Shown in pieces: positions 23,901 to 37,300 of a stretch of DNA of 64,000 bases. The notes under the pieces were generated by a model, which was not told where the DNA came from, did no database searches, and was given only the letters and a program-made list of their open reading frames with translations. The DNA comes from Hermodice carunculata (Eukaryota > Annelida > Polychaeta > Eunicida > Amphinomidae). The DNA is taken from assembly GCA_964020975.1 (NCBI GenBank), contig OZ026629.1:49778634-49842633 (forward strand), in the 5' to 3' direction. The stretch's first letter is position 1. Each line of letters opens with the position of its first letter. A program made the position numbers and the translations under genes.

Positions 23901-25253
23901 TATATGTACCATGTATACAGAAAACCACCATGCACAGCAAGTCAAGCTACTGTCACCACAATTTACGTGAGCCAGCAATATGCCCTTGTACACTGGTACC
24001 ACCCTGTGGTCCACTTGACCACTGGCTTTCTCCCCCAGATAGCCTCCCTCTGCAGTTCTCATTTCTAAGGCTATTTCTCAAATTTTGTGTATAAAATCAC
24101 AAAGTTTGGTTATGAATGGTTGCAGACAATATTTAATATGTTTGTGACAATGTTCATTGCTATTTTGAGGGGGACTGGGTTAAGTCTAGACTTCTGAATG
24201 AGACGCAAACAACTAATGGCCAAGTCCAGATGAGGTTATGATCTAAACATGTCCTCTGTTCTTCTCCATGCACTGGGCAATCACAAGCTCTGAAGATTTT
24301 CAATAGCATACAGTGATTATGGTCTCTCCTGATGTCTGCTTCACTCTTACCACTACAACGGCACTTTGTTGGTACAACTGGCATCTTGTTTGCTGATGTG
24401 GATAACTTATCCATAAAACAGTGCCTCAATCTACTCAAATTTGCAACGAATGTGATAAATTATGCCATATGCTAATCCATGACTCTTAAGGCATGGTTAT
24501 AAGTGCCTATTTATCTGAGGTTCTTATATCACCATTGAGGCAAGTCCTTACATTGAGCGGGCTCCGGACAGATTATGATCATATTAAATATGTTCCAAAA
24601 ATAAATTTAAGGAAAACCCTGCAGATAACACAAATTTAGATGATTATAGCTCAGCCAGTATAAGCCGAAGCTTGACTGCAAGGTACTTGGCCTACCAATT
24701 TGAGTATATATATATATATAATCATATCATACACTATGGAGGCCACATCATTCAACTAGTAGTGAATGTTCCAGCACATGTAGAAGTGAAAGCTTGCCAT
24801 CCACGAGATATATCTGTTAAGCCAGCACCACATGTAAATGTGTAGGCTAATATCCAAGCTTGCGTCCTATATTTTGTTGTCCATTAAGAGTGTCCTAGGG
24901 GGGCACACAGGTAAGCCAATAGACCATGCCATCACTCACAGGACTCCACCAGGCTGGTACTTCATGACAGAATCAGTGCATGTGTGGAAGTACTTATGGT
25001 TATAAGCAGAAGTACATGAAATATGTTCCCTAGGAGGCCTATTTTTACACGTGGCCTCCTTCATAGATATCATACAAGTCTTTTGAGTGTGGTGGCAAAG
25101 ACCACCACCGAATCCTGTGCATCCAGATTGAGTCATTAGCTCTAACAGAGTCCCAGTCAATCACACTGGGTTATCACTCTCCAGTCAAGCGAGACTGTAT
25201 AGTGCACAGAGCCTGGCCACTACCACCGGCAACACATGAACAATCTGTAGTCT

Positions 25254-25331
25254 CTAGCAGCACTTTGACCTGTTCTCTGACCTGTGAATATCCACTGATC
25301 TGTTAGGGCCATCTGCTTCTCTACCAGGCGT
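25254..25331 (-). CDS. RAB10: Rab10 exon 6 (hypervariable tail, CC prenylation motif)
   Basis: A 78-base terminal exon coding for the last 25 residues ([15 protein letters not shown]... RSKCC) and a TAG stop. The acceptor is ACTTCCAG. It was found by looking for a KCC end on the minus strand downstream of exon 5. The paired cysteines are the double geranylgeranylation site expected for a Rab. Confidence 0.93.
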   Translation of the reverse strand, partial: TPGREADGPNRSVDIHRSENRSKCC

Positions 25332-28300
25332 CTGGAAGTAAACCAAGGTTATATCATTGCAAATTAAACTCCATTGTCCAACTACCATATGAAAACATAT
25401 TTAAGCCACATGTCAACATCATAAAGGCTGATATCAACTTACTATATGAGGTAAAGCCTGATCTTTTCCACACATTTCTACATTGATTGCATCCCAATTC
25501 TGCACACTCACTATTGATCAGTTATTAATTTGGCTAAAATGCATGAATATAATCAAACACTGAAGGTCAGTCAGACAGTTTCCACGGGTACCCTTTTTAT
25601 TCTCATACACAGCACTGATTAAAATGTTCTTTTGCATCACTTTCCCCTTATTCCCAGGCATGTCATTGAGAAAATTTACAATAAGTCAATCCACCATAAT
25701 ATTAATCCCCTACAACTTAAAGATGTCAAGATAATGGCAAATTCTGTGTCCCCTGTTCAGATCAGGACTGTTTTTCACATATTTTTTAAATTAAGTGAAC
25801 ATTCACTTATAGGTGAATGAATGATATGCCTGTATTCAGTCTTAACATGCAACATACAGTTGTGATTAGAAATGGATTCCCTTCAAGCGCACTTGGAATC
25901 ATTAATTTTTCGACAAATAATTGGGTTAACTTTTGCGTTTTTCCGTGCCTGTCTTCATGCTCAATTACGTTTGCTACTTTGTACATATCATATTTTTTTG
26001 GTGCAGGAATGGGACAGACATAAACTCATTTACGCGAGCTTGGAGAAAGCACATTCATCACAATTCTTATGCTTCTGTTACATAATCATGTTGACTCTGA
26101 ATCTGACACAGTCCTGACCGTTCGTGGTCCCCCAGTGCCAGTCACTGTGTGCGATACATATTTAACACTGCGTAGATTTATTCTGCAGTAATTTGTTTGA
26201 AATGACAATTACCACATCTAATTGATTTCCAATGTTTAAATCTTACCATCTTGCTTATTTTACAAGTTATTTACAATTAGCCGTTAGATTCATTGACAGC
26301 AAAACTGATATCTTTAGCAAAAACAATTTGTTTGATCTGCAAATCGAGTCCAGGCACAAGACGTTGCTTTCATCAGTGCCAAATGTACAGTGAATGCTCT
26401 TCCGTATGTTTTGCAATCATGACAGAAAGCTTCAGAAGAACTATCTAGGTCTTAAATCTTATGAAAATATCAAAGTTTTTACATATTAACAGCATCAAAA
26501 TGGCCAGATTTGCCGCTTTTACCATGACCTGCATCCCTGCTTTCACCAACGGCATGGTGTGGAGACCTGGGCAGAAGTCACAGTGGAAATGATCTCGTTT
26601 GGCAAATCTCCATGCTCCTATTGATCCATGTGACTTAATCGTCGGCGGTAATTATTCAAATAGGCCATACGAAGACCTTACTCCATCACCATCCCCCAAT
26701 AGAAATGATTGTTATTTCTAATGTTTGAGACGGATGTTTTGGCATATATTAACAGCATTGCGGTCACACTTAGACAACCAGAAAGCATTTTACTGACGTA
26801 GACAAAGTTCTGAACTTTCCAATGATAATTGATACCAAACATGCCCTGTTCACTGCAAGTGATCCAGTCCTGGGAAAGCACAAACAAGTGCAATTTTACC
26901 ACTGTTTTACTCAGTTTTGCCAATTTTCAACCGATAAAGTGCAAGATATGCATTGTACAAGGTACATAAGCCATCTGTTCAATTAGATTAAATATTTTTA
27001 TGTGGCAGTATTCCCAGTAAGATGTCCATGTAAAATTACCGCAATATTTTGGCAATCATATTTCATAAGCCTATCGGGAAAACACACCCAAATAAAGCAT
27101 ATTAAAATGTGCAAAAAACAAGTACCAGTACGTAAAAATATGCTATAATCACACTATTTTGCACTTGGTTCCATTACCTCTTTGTATGCGAATAAATTTA
27201 ACTGGAACTCAGTGCGCCATTTGCACTCGAAATGCGACAAGGGGTCTAGGGTCCCCCCATCAGACTGCGCGAATATATGCAGATAATTGTGCTTGTCAAG
27301 CGTGGATTTGTTGCATTTGAGAGGGAACCCATTTCTAATCACAACTGTACATCTAAAAACATAATGACACACAAACCAGAAGAAAGAAGTTCTCTATATT
27401 TCCTGAAAATATGACCCTCCTCACCAGCTGGAAACTTTCACACAAATGATGCTTTCACAAAATTTGCCAAAACATCCACCATTGAAGGAAAATCCAGACA
27501 ACTACATTTCTGTATACAAGTATGTCATTGTCAAGTCACTTTATCCATAGAACCTGATGAATGAAAGTATGCCCTGTCATTCAGAGCAATATTTACTGCA
27601 TAGTAAACATGTAAATAGCAGCAGTGGAAAGCTGGCACCTCACTGTCACAAGACTGATCCAACCTGCCACATGCTAATTACACTATGTTAAATGTCTTAC
27701 CTTATTTAGAATAGCTTGTGCTAAATCCATAAATGCTTTTTCTACATTTATGTTGGACTTGGCACTGGTTTCTAGGAAAGGTATGCAATGTTCCCTTGCA
27801 ATCTGCAAACAACCATATACAACATAAACATGATGAAGATAAATGTACTCACACTAAGGGTACAAGGTGAGTGCAAGGGGCAAGCAGGTAAATCTATGAT
27901 CACATCAGCCACGCTGTACTCATGTCTTCACATGACACTATCCAGCAGATACACCTAACAGCCCACTGTCAATATGCATTATCCATGCACCCCCCCCCCC
28001 CATCTTTTTTTTTTTTTAAAGAGGGTGGGGCGGGGTGAAGTGGAGGGGTATATTTCTGATGAGTATCTCATAAGTGTCAAAATTCCACACATATTTTCGA
28101 CATAGGTTTAACAAGCATGGTGACAAAATTATTAATTCAAAGCTTCAGTGAAAGGTCAATGCATTAACTTTCAAATGAACTTGGTTTAAATTGGCACAAA
28201 ATTCCATTATATGAAAACAGCACATTCACCCCCAGGCACTTATAAATTATTTCATAACATCAAATTTAGACTCTAAAAAAAAATACATTTTGCACATTTG

Positions 28301-31300
28301 GCTGGTACTATATGTCTTACGTTGGACACATCACTTTGAGGCAAATACTGTTGCAAATGACCATAGTTACGTGGCAATGGACTTGGAAAATAAAGTACAA
28401 GTCCCTCCTCAATTTATCTAAATACCCTCACTCTTCTTTTTAAAATTTTCTACATTTTTACTGTAATTGGTAATTTAATGAACCTTCATGCCATGCCAAA
28501 AGAGTCTAATTTGCAGTACTGCATGTACCAGAAATGCAGGACCATTCCTTCTGCCAGCAAAAAGTGGTCTAAGGTGACCTTTAATTACATGTAAATTTAA
28601 CAAAGAAACAGTCCCATCCTCAAAGTGTGAACTTAATAGACAGTCACTTTTATAATACATGTAACTGGTTTTTATGCCAGCCACATGCATTACCTTAATG
28701 TATTCTGTGTAACCAGTGCATTTTACTCATTGTCACATGAGAGCAGTGGCCTGTCAATTGGCTGAACTGGGTTAAAACATTAATACTCTGGTATACACCC
28801 TTCCCCCCCCCCCCCACCCCCCAAAAAATCAGAGCAAGTGAAACCAAAACATGCTTCCTGCCTGTTACTTACACTGTCTCCTCGCTCTTTACTGACTTGT
28901 CTCTTGTCCTCCATGTCACATTTGTTTCCCAGAATCATCTTTTCAACGTCCTCATTAGCATGCTGCAACAAGCCATATATACATCATGCTCAACATGTTA
29001 CCACATTCCCACCTCCTTCACTCCCCCAACCCCCACCTCCAGCTAATTGAAAACCCAGATGTGATTGCAGTCCATTTAGTACTCTTCAATTAAGCAATAG
29101 ACATGTCAGCAGTGCCAAAGTGCAGTCCTTCAAATTAAACACTGTAACATGTAGACTATCCCTGCAATCATGGTTTGACCTCCTCTTTGAAAATACATGT
29201 ACATAAATGTACCTTTGCATATATACATTCATTAATGTGTCACACACTAAAACAAGTTGGCTGTTGGGTCCAGAGGACCAATGTGCATATGGGGGTCATT
29301 GGTCCCATGAATCAGTTGCTATATAATGAGTAATCTGGCATTTATACATTTTTATATGATTACTATAAGTTTGGCAATCAACTAATACAGTGAAACTTCA
29401 TTATAATGACATTAGATATCTGACATATTCACAGAACGACACAAGCTTAAATGCTTTGCTATTTGACTCATTTATCTGACATATTCAGTTATCTGACACA
29501 TTTTGCAGGGAACAGATGGTGTCCTTACAATGAGGTTTCACTGCATATACATGGCTGTAATTGGACAATTCCTCAGAAAGGTACATAACAGTAGCCCTCC
29601 TAAAGTATGCATTCCCAAAACGCAAGTTTTCTTTTTCTTTTTTTAAGCAGACATTATTTGTCACAATAATTCATCTGTCAAGGAACCATTAAGCATGCAC
29701 ATGGTACTCTTTTGTGTAATCCCTCCCCTCCCCACAAGAATACTTTAAAACTGTTGAGTTTTGACCTAGGTATCCGCCACCATTTTGTATTTTCACAAAC
29801 ATGCACAGACTACACTCACAGGGAATCATACAATTTACCCTAAAATGTGAAAAAACATTGATCAATATCTGGGTGAAAATTAAACAGTTCAAATTTGGGG
29901 GGTAGGAAAGGTACTTTTTTTTTTAAATGGACCTTCTTTAAAAAGAGCCAGTGATAATGTTTTCAACATTATGCAGTGAATTTCATTCACAGTTCTGCGT
30001 TTGCACATATTAACGACAGACCTCAAATTCCCATGCCACTGTGGAAGGGTTTTTAACAAATATTCACGTATCCCTTGGTAAAACATGACATTTGCAATAT
30101 GATGACACATCATGTATGTGAAACTTCCTTTGATCTCACGGTATGTTAAACCCGTGAGTGGAGATCTCACACATCACTCATTTCTTCCGATTATGTTAAT
30201 AAAAACTGGCAACCAAAAAAAAAAAAAGTAAAACATGTTTCTCCTATCCCACCACAGCCCTGGTGCTTCAAGACTCATTCAGCACAACCAAATGAAATGA
30301 CCTAGAATTATGTACTCATATTTGCCCCACCAATGTACGACGGTCACAAGTATTATATATGTTCACATATGTGGAATAGCTACATGACATATCTGCATTT
30401 ACAAACTGGCACAGCTTTCAAGCCAAATGTGGTTCAAATTCTATACTACCCAAAGCAACTCATGGCTCTCAATATGCATCAGATAGAAAACAATGGTACA
30501 TGTACTACTGTTCTGGTGTGTCTAAATCACCAAACTGGCATAAAGCAAAATTCCTTAGCTGGACCAACTAACATCTATGGTCACTCCTGGGCCTCAACAT
30601 TTACACCCAGTCATATTTGTTATTACAGTGACCAGAACAACAAAAACAAATACAGAAAACTAAATTCAAATGCATTACTTACCTCATCAATATTCCTTAA
30701 CCATTTAGATATATTGTCAAATGTTTTAGCATTTGTGATATCGTAGACTAGCATGATGCCCATGGCTCCTCTGTAGTATGATGTGGTGATGGTGTGGAAT
30801 CGCTCCTGTCCTGCTGTGTCCCTGCACACACAGAAACAATCTTATTTATCTAGCACTGGGCATGGTTTACCAATAAGATTTGCAACAACTTTGGACTCAA
30901 TCTCAAAACACCACATGACATGAAAAACACATTATTGACACAAATAAAACATGCTTAACTGTGTTTATGCAATGAAAATGTCAGTAATCAAATTATTCTA
31001 ATTTCAGCAAGTTCAGATTATCTTTTACTTCAGCAAGTTCTGAGTTCCACTCAAAAACAATCTAAAAAATAAAATAATACTTGTGTGGGCTAATTTAACC
31101 TTTGATCCCTTTACTGATTATAAAGCAAAATGCACATATACAGTGCATCAAACAAGAAAGGGAAATATACCCCAAAAATATGAGTTCAGAATGACAAGCA
31201 GTTACAGTCCTGAGAATGTATGCTGATACTTCCTATTTTGGCTGCATTTTTTTAAAGTCTAGCTATGTCCCTGTAAAAAAAATGACAACTCATATACACA

Positions 31301-34300
31301 CCAGTAATGCTTTTAATAAAACTGCATTTTCCTCAACCAATTACACACATTTTGAAACAGGAGACTTATTAATGTAAAATGCAGACCTACATATGATATT
31401 AATCAATGTGCCTTGGCATGTAAACAATATTTAAATGCATTTCAGTTACATATGGACATTCGAAACATTGATGACAAAATGTGACATGATTAAAAGTAAC
31501 AAAAGGCCAGGCACCTAGTGTTCTGCTGACTTGTAATGTATTACAATATAAAAACTCAACGGGGAAATGAGGGTCGACTTTGTGTGTGTTATGGCATAAT
31601 GACCCGCATGAGTGAAGCTGGCATCGTGGGTGTGGTGCCCACCAGTGAGCCTCTCCCGATGCCAGCTCCAATCACCCGTGTCATTATGCCACAACACAAA
31701 CAAAAGCGACCCTCATTGCTTATACTTACATTTTCCCCATAATTTTTCTGCTCGATTACACAAAATTTAGTATATAGAATTAATAGAAACGATCAGAAAC
31801 TGATTTGCCCTGCGTGTTCAAGTGTTGAGTTCATGAAACCCAGGTGGGCGTGGCTTATTGGAATGTGGGCAGGACACATGTGTTATGGTCTAATAACACA
31901 CCAGACTCTCTCCTATACTTGTAATGCTAAGAATAGAATAGATCATTTATTTCTTAATAAAAGGCCTCCGGCCTGTCAATACATAATATGTACATTAAAA
32001 TAGTATTTTGAAATAATGGAAAAAGACACCAGGTTTATATTTTTACATATTTAACAAAAGAAACTCTCTCTTCTTAAAAGCTTGATACAAATAATTTCCT
32101 AATGAACATAATATTTCTGGTTTGTCACTTTTTAATAGATTAATCATTTTCTCAGTAGAAGGATATAAATAATAGTTCTTACTCAAGTACTTCTCACGTA
32201 AGTCTGAGTAAAATGGACAAACCATCAAGAAATGAAATTCATTTTCAACACACTTAATCTTGTAAGTATTACATAATAAACAAATTCTCTCTTCCCTCAC
32301 TGTACCAGTATATCTTCCTTTCTCAATGTGCAGACCATGACTTGAGCATCTAAAGCGAGTAATAGCATTTCGAAAAGTGATAACATTTACACAGTTAAGA
32401 TATTTTTCTGGTTCTAACAAAGATTTGAAAAGGCAATAAGTATTCAACTTTTGATTTTCTGTGACTGAATCATGCCAAATTTGCATGGCACAGTCCTTCA
32501 ATCTTTTAGAGAAAACTTCTTTAAACCACGCAACATTTCGGACTTCTTGTGATATCCAGACTGTGCCAAAACCAAATTTGAATAATAAAGACTTGACATG
32601 TGTAGCCCAGTTACACCTTCCAGCTATATCCAACTCAAACAACATATTATAGCATTGTTTTGGGTATCTATGGGAGTCCATTTGAAGAATCTTGCACCAA
32701 TAACTGATGCAACGTAGATGATATTTCACAAAAAGAGGGTATTTTCCACATTCCCCCAAGGCAGCACCATCAGATGAACCCTGAGGGAGACCAAGCCACT
32801 GTTTACAAAACTTAATCTGCACTTTTTCTATTACTTCTGTATACTGACAACCCCAAATTTCAGATCCATATAGTAAAATAGGTGTGATCATTTTATCGAA
32901 TAAATGGAATACAGTTTTATATGGTAATTTACCAACTTTATATTGGAAACACTGTAACATAGCTATGACTTTTTGTGCTTGGCTGGCCAAAGTTTTGGTT
33001 GCTACAGACCATGATAGTCTTGATGAAACCATGAGACCTAAATACTTATAATAAGATACACATTCAATTTTTTCCTGTTTAAAATACCATTCCTCATTTT
33101 TGCACAAAATACCTCCATTCCTAAAAACCATTATTTTTGTTTTAGTTAAGTTAATGTTCATACATGATTGATCACAGAATTCTCCAAGAATGTTAATCTG
33201 CTTCTGTAGTCGAGCAACCGTGTCTACTTGTAATGCTAAAAGTTATATTGAATGTAAATACAATAAAATAATTATATTGGGTGAACCGATGTGTTTATTG
33301 TTGACTGCGAACACAAAGTTCAAGTGAAATGTTGATCTGGAGGATAGATTCTCTTCTCTGCTGATGTCCAAGCTATGCACTACCATCACCAAATCATTTC
33401 TCTCAACTTGACAAGCCTGGTTAGCTATAAAACCTAGGCCACAGTCTTCCATATTCCACAACCTATCAATTTGGAATATTTTGCTTGATTAGTTTACAAG
33501 GTATTGAATTTTATTTGTTCAGCACATTTTGGCTCACAACTTCCATCAAACTGCAGGTGGCACTACAAGTATCTCCACCAAATGAAATTTTGACTCCCTT
33601 CACAATCCCATCTATGAAATTTCATAATGATCCACTAAAAATTACAGATGGCAGAGCATTCACAATTGATGCAATATTGATCTGAAGGCTTAATTCACTT
33701 TGCCATTGACGTCCAAGCTCCACCCTGCCATTATAAAATCACCAAGTTTAAATTTCATAGGACTGCTGACCTAACATGTCAAGGTCACTGATATTACATA
33801 ACATGTTGGCATTGGACATGCTCTATATATCCTATAAATCTGGTATGTCTAATTCACCCTTTTTTCAGGATAAGGAATTTTACATCTTTCAACACATTTT
33901 GGCTCATAATTTCTGTCAAAGCATAAGTGGTGTCACTAGTATTATATTCAACTGAGATTTTGAGCTCCACAATCAAAACTAAATTTTATAAAGATCTTTA
34001 AGGTGGAAGCTGTGAAGCTAGTGCGCAGTGAGACTGGCAACTTTGGATCGCAATTACCCATTTAATTTTTTCAAAAGTACATTAAACCTATATATTTTCT
34101 GATTACTACATATCCATAGAGTTTTTTTGCAGTATTGGAATTTTTTGAGATTTTATAGCATTCTTTCTGACTTGGTAGGATTTTCACATTTTTCATGCAG
34201 AAGTCACACAAAATTGTTTTTTTTTCCAGTTGAAATCAAAAGAAATTAAAAATATATATCCATGTCCAGGATCAAATTCAATGGTTAGTCCTGAAATAGC

Positions 34301-37300
34301 ATAAATAAAAAGTTATAAAATTTTTGATTTAGTCCTGACAGATTGTTAATTTTCCTTCTATAAATTGCTCCAAAAGTCACAGAAGGGGTTATCAGAAAAA
34401 AAATCCTGGGAACCGTTCCTGGATATGATATTTTTCTTTTAATGTCTGTTGATTTTAATGTGATAGGGCAATTTGTACGTTTGTGAGGCGAGATACAAAT
34501 TGCAGAGGTTGAGCAAAAAAACAGTTCCGAGAAAATCGCACTGAAAGAAAAAGTTGCCAATTCTTACTCATTTATGGCTGCAATATGACATATTCATTTC
34601 TTCTGTCCTGTGTTTTAATTATTGTGTGAAACAAGCTTGTAGCTTTACCTCTGTGATGTTGTCATAAAACAAAAGCATATTTTGTGGCTTAAATCTCGAC
34701 TTTTTTTAACCCTAGTACTGCTGAATTGTTTTTTAACCTGCCTTTCTGACCATATAAACACGGACCCTGCATCACTAGGGTTAACTTGGGAACACCACAC
34801 TTGGCTTGTTTGGGTGTGGGTTCACATGCAGCTTTCCATATTTGGGGACCTGTAAGCGTATTAGGCTAATTTGTTTTTACATCCACAGAGAATTTCAAAG
34901 TAATCAGAACAATGGTAGTGATTAGTCTGAACTGGCCCATTCTTCTCTCCACGGCTAATGGTTTCCTGTGAGTGTCTCTTGTCAATAGCTCAATTGGTTA
35001 CCAGCTGTCATGGACTAATGACTGTGCAAACAATGACATGGTTCATTATCATGCCCATGCAAACAAAGCCATGTGCCCAGCACTGTTTAAACTTTTCATT
35101 GTAAACAAAAGTTTTGAGATCAATTATCTCATATAAATTTTATGTTCACACATCTAAGTTTTTGGGAGCATGTAGTTTAAGTATCAGACTATCCAAAAAT
35201 ATGAAAAAGTCATTAGAGGTTATCCAAAGGTGCCGGCTTCAGACCTTCCACCTTAAGAAAATTAGGATGCTAGGATGGTCACAAAGTTTTCACATTTTGA
35301 CCCAAACAACATAATACATGTACTGTATATCATAAATGGCACCACCAATATCAAACTCAACCTAGATTTTCATTCACTTGGTAAGTCTTGAAAGTTATAA
35401 GGGGCTATCTTGAAAACTGTGGATTGCATTGCACTTTAATACAAGCAAAAGTTCACAGATGGACAGGCATACATGAGTGATCGCATGAGCTCTTTGACCT
35501 TTCGTCAGCAGAACTTAGTGGGCTGTGTGAACAGCCTTGCTCAGATGATCTGTTTTGTTATCAAGAGTAAGTATTCACTGAGTTCAGCAGTGCTAAACAT
35601 AACTTGTAGCCTATGGATTTTCAGAAGAAAAGAAAAAGTTAATTACAATCAGCATTATCTTGTCCCTTGTCAACAGCTTTCCTTAGCATGGTTTGGGCAA
35701 TCCCCATTGACCCACATAATTCAATTTTGAAATGTATGCATAAACTAACAAGAAGCCAAATTGAAAAATTTGCTAACAATCAGAGCATCACCTCCTACTG
35801 AACAAGTTTGACCCTTCCACAAATCACATTTCCACCAAATTTCAGCATCACCTGGTTGACAATTATGGTGTAGTCAAAAATGGCAAAAGCACCCAAAAAT
35901 TGTTGTAAAATATTTTTAACCTAGACATACCTTCAACGCAAAGCGTTGACTGAATGGTTTGCCAGGAAAAAATGCTGCCATTTGCTCAAATTAAGTCATG
36001 GTGACATCAAAATCTAATCAGCTAATATTGGCATGCTAGATAAGCATACTGCCAATTTTGAGCAAAACACATTTGACCATTCTAGAGTTATTGCGGTAAC
36101 AAGCCCTAATGAGCATGCAATTAGACTGCCATTTGCTCAAATTAGGTCATGGTGACACCAAAATCTTATCAGTTCATCTTGCCAGGTAAGATAAGCATAT
36201 TGCCAAATTTGAGCAAAATACATGGAGGCATTCTGTAGATATCATGGTAACCAGAATGTGAACATCCGGGTGGACAACCCGAAACCATAAAGGGTGCTCC
36301 CATGGGGGGGGGGGGGGGGGAGACCCTTGTACATCTCAGGGCCATCTATTGAATTGGCAAAGCAGTTTTGTAGAAGATTCTCTTGCAGATTTTGCTACAC
36401 AAATAAATGAAAACAAGAGGCCCATGCACCTAATGCTCTGCTGACACCATGGCTATATTGCACCTACATCTTCATTTCAAAGTTGTGAGTCCTCAAGTGG
36501 CTTCTGAACACATAAAGGATATTAGATTTTAGTGTCTGACTTATCCATCAGATAGCACTTTGCTCCACATGTAATCTTAGCTTATTTGTGCAATTCATCT
36601 GATGGGTATTGTATTATTGTTGCGTGATACACGGGAAGTTCTCTGGTATTTGTTTCGTGAGGGACATAACATTTTGACAATTAAAAAAATTATTTTCAGA
36701 CAAACCAAATAGTTCTCTTCAACACTGATAATATTTTGGCAGAAATATTGATATTAATAACTGTGACGGATATGACACCAGCCAGACATGCATTTTAAAA
36801 TTTTATGTTTGAACTAAGACTCAGCTGTTTTTTATTTTAACACAATGCAAGTAACTGATTTCATTATCAAAATAACTCCATTTTGCAATGACATAAAGTA
36901 AAAATTGCCAAACGCTTTTTATTTTTCAAAAAAACAAGGTTTTATTTTTAAAAGTACTGCGACAGAGATATGCTGTAACATTTGATTAAATTAGCCTGAT
37001 TATTTCTCATGATAATGAATTTCATAGGTATAAACACATATTGGTACATATTTTCCAACCACCTGTAGGTGACGCCACTCTGATTCCACATATTAGACTC
37101 CCAAATGTTTTCAACAAATTACACAAAGATCCATCACAAATCAAGGACACCCAAGTGTTTTCGATTTTTTACACTTTTTGCCCTGTGTATTATGTAATCC
37201 TGTAGGCGGTGCCACCAATAATGAAAGGCAGCTAGATTTCCCATCATAGAACGTGTCCAAAAAAGTTCCAAGAGGCTTACTTTAAAACTGTTGATGCAAT

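Larger units (their letters stand above)
16100..25253 (-). other. Rab10 3' flank; long 3' UTR likely in its upper part
   Basis: No conserved reading frame is seen on either strand. On the minus strand the first canonical AATAAA signals below the Rab10 stop lie near 23001-22996 and 22628-22623. If those are used, the 3' UTR would be about 2.2-2.6 kb. The lower half holds a decayed MITE (18812-18985), a three-copy telomere-like TTAGGG run (19589-19606), two X-box motifs (20684, 20896) and A- or T-rich tracts. RNA data would be needed to place the transcript end. Confidence 0.3.
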
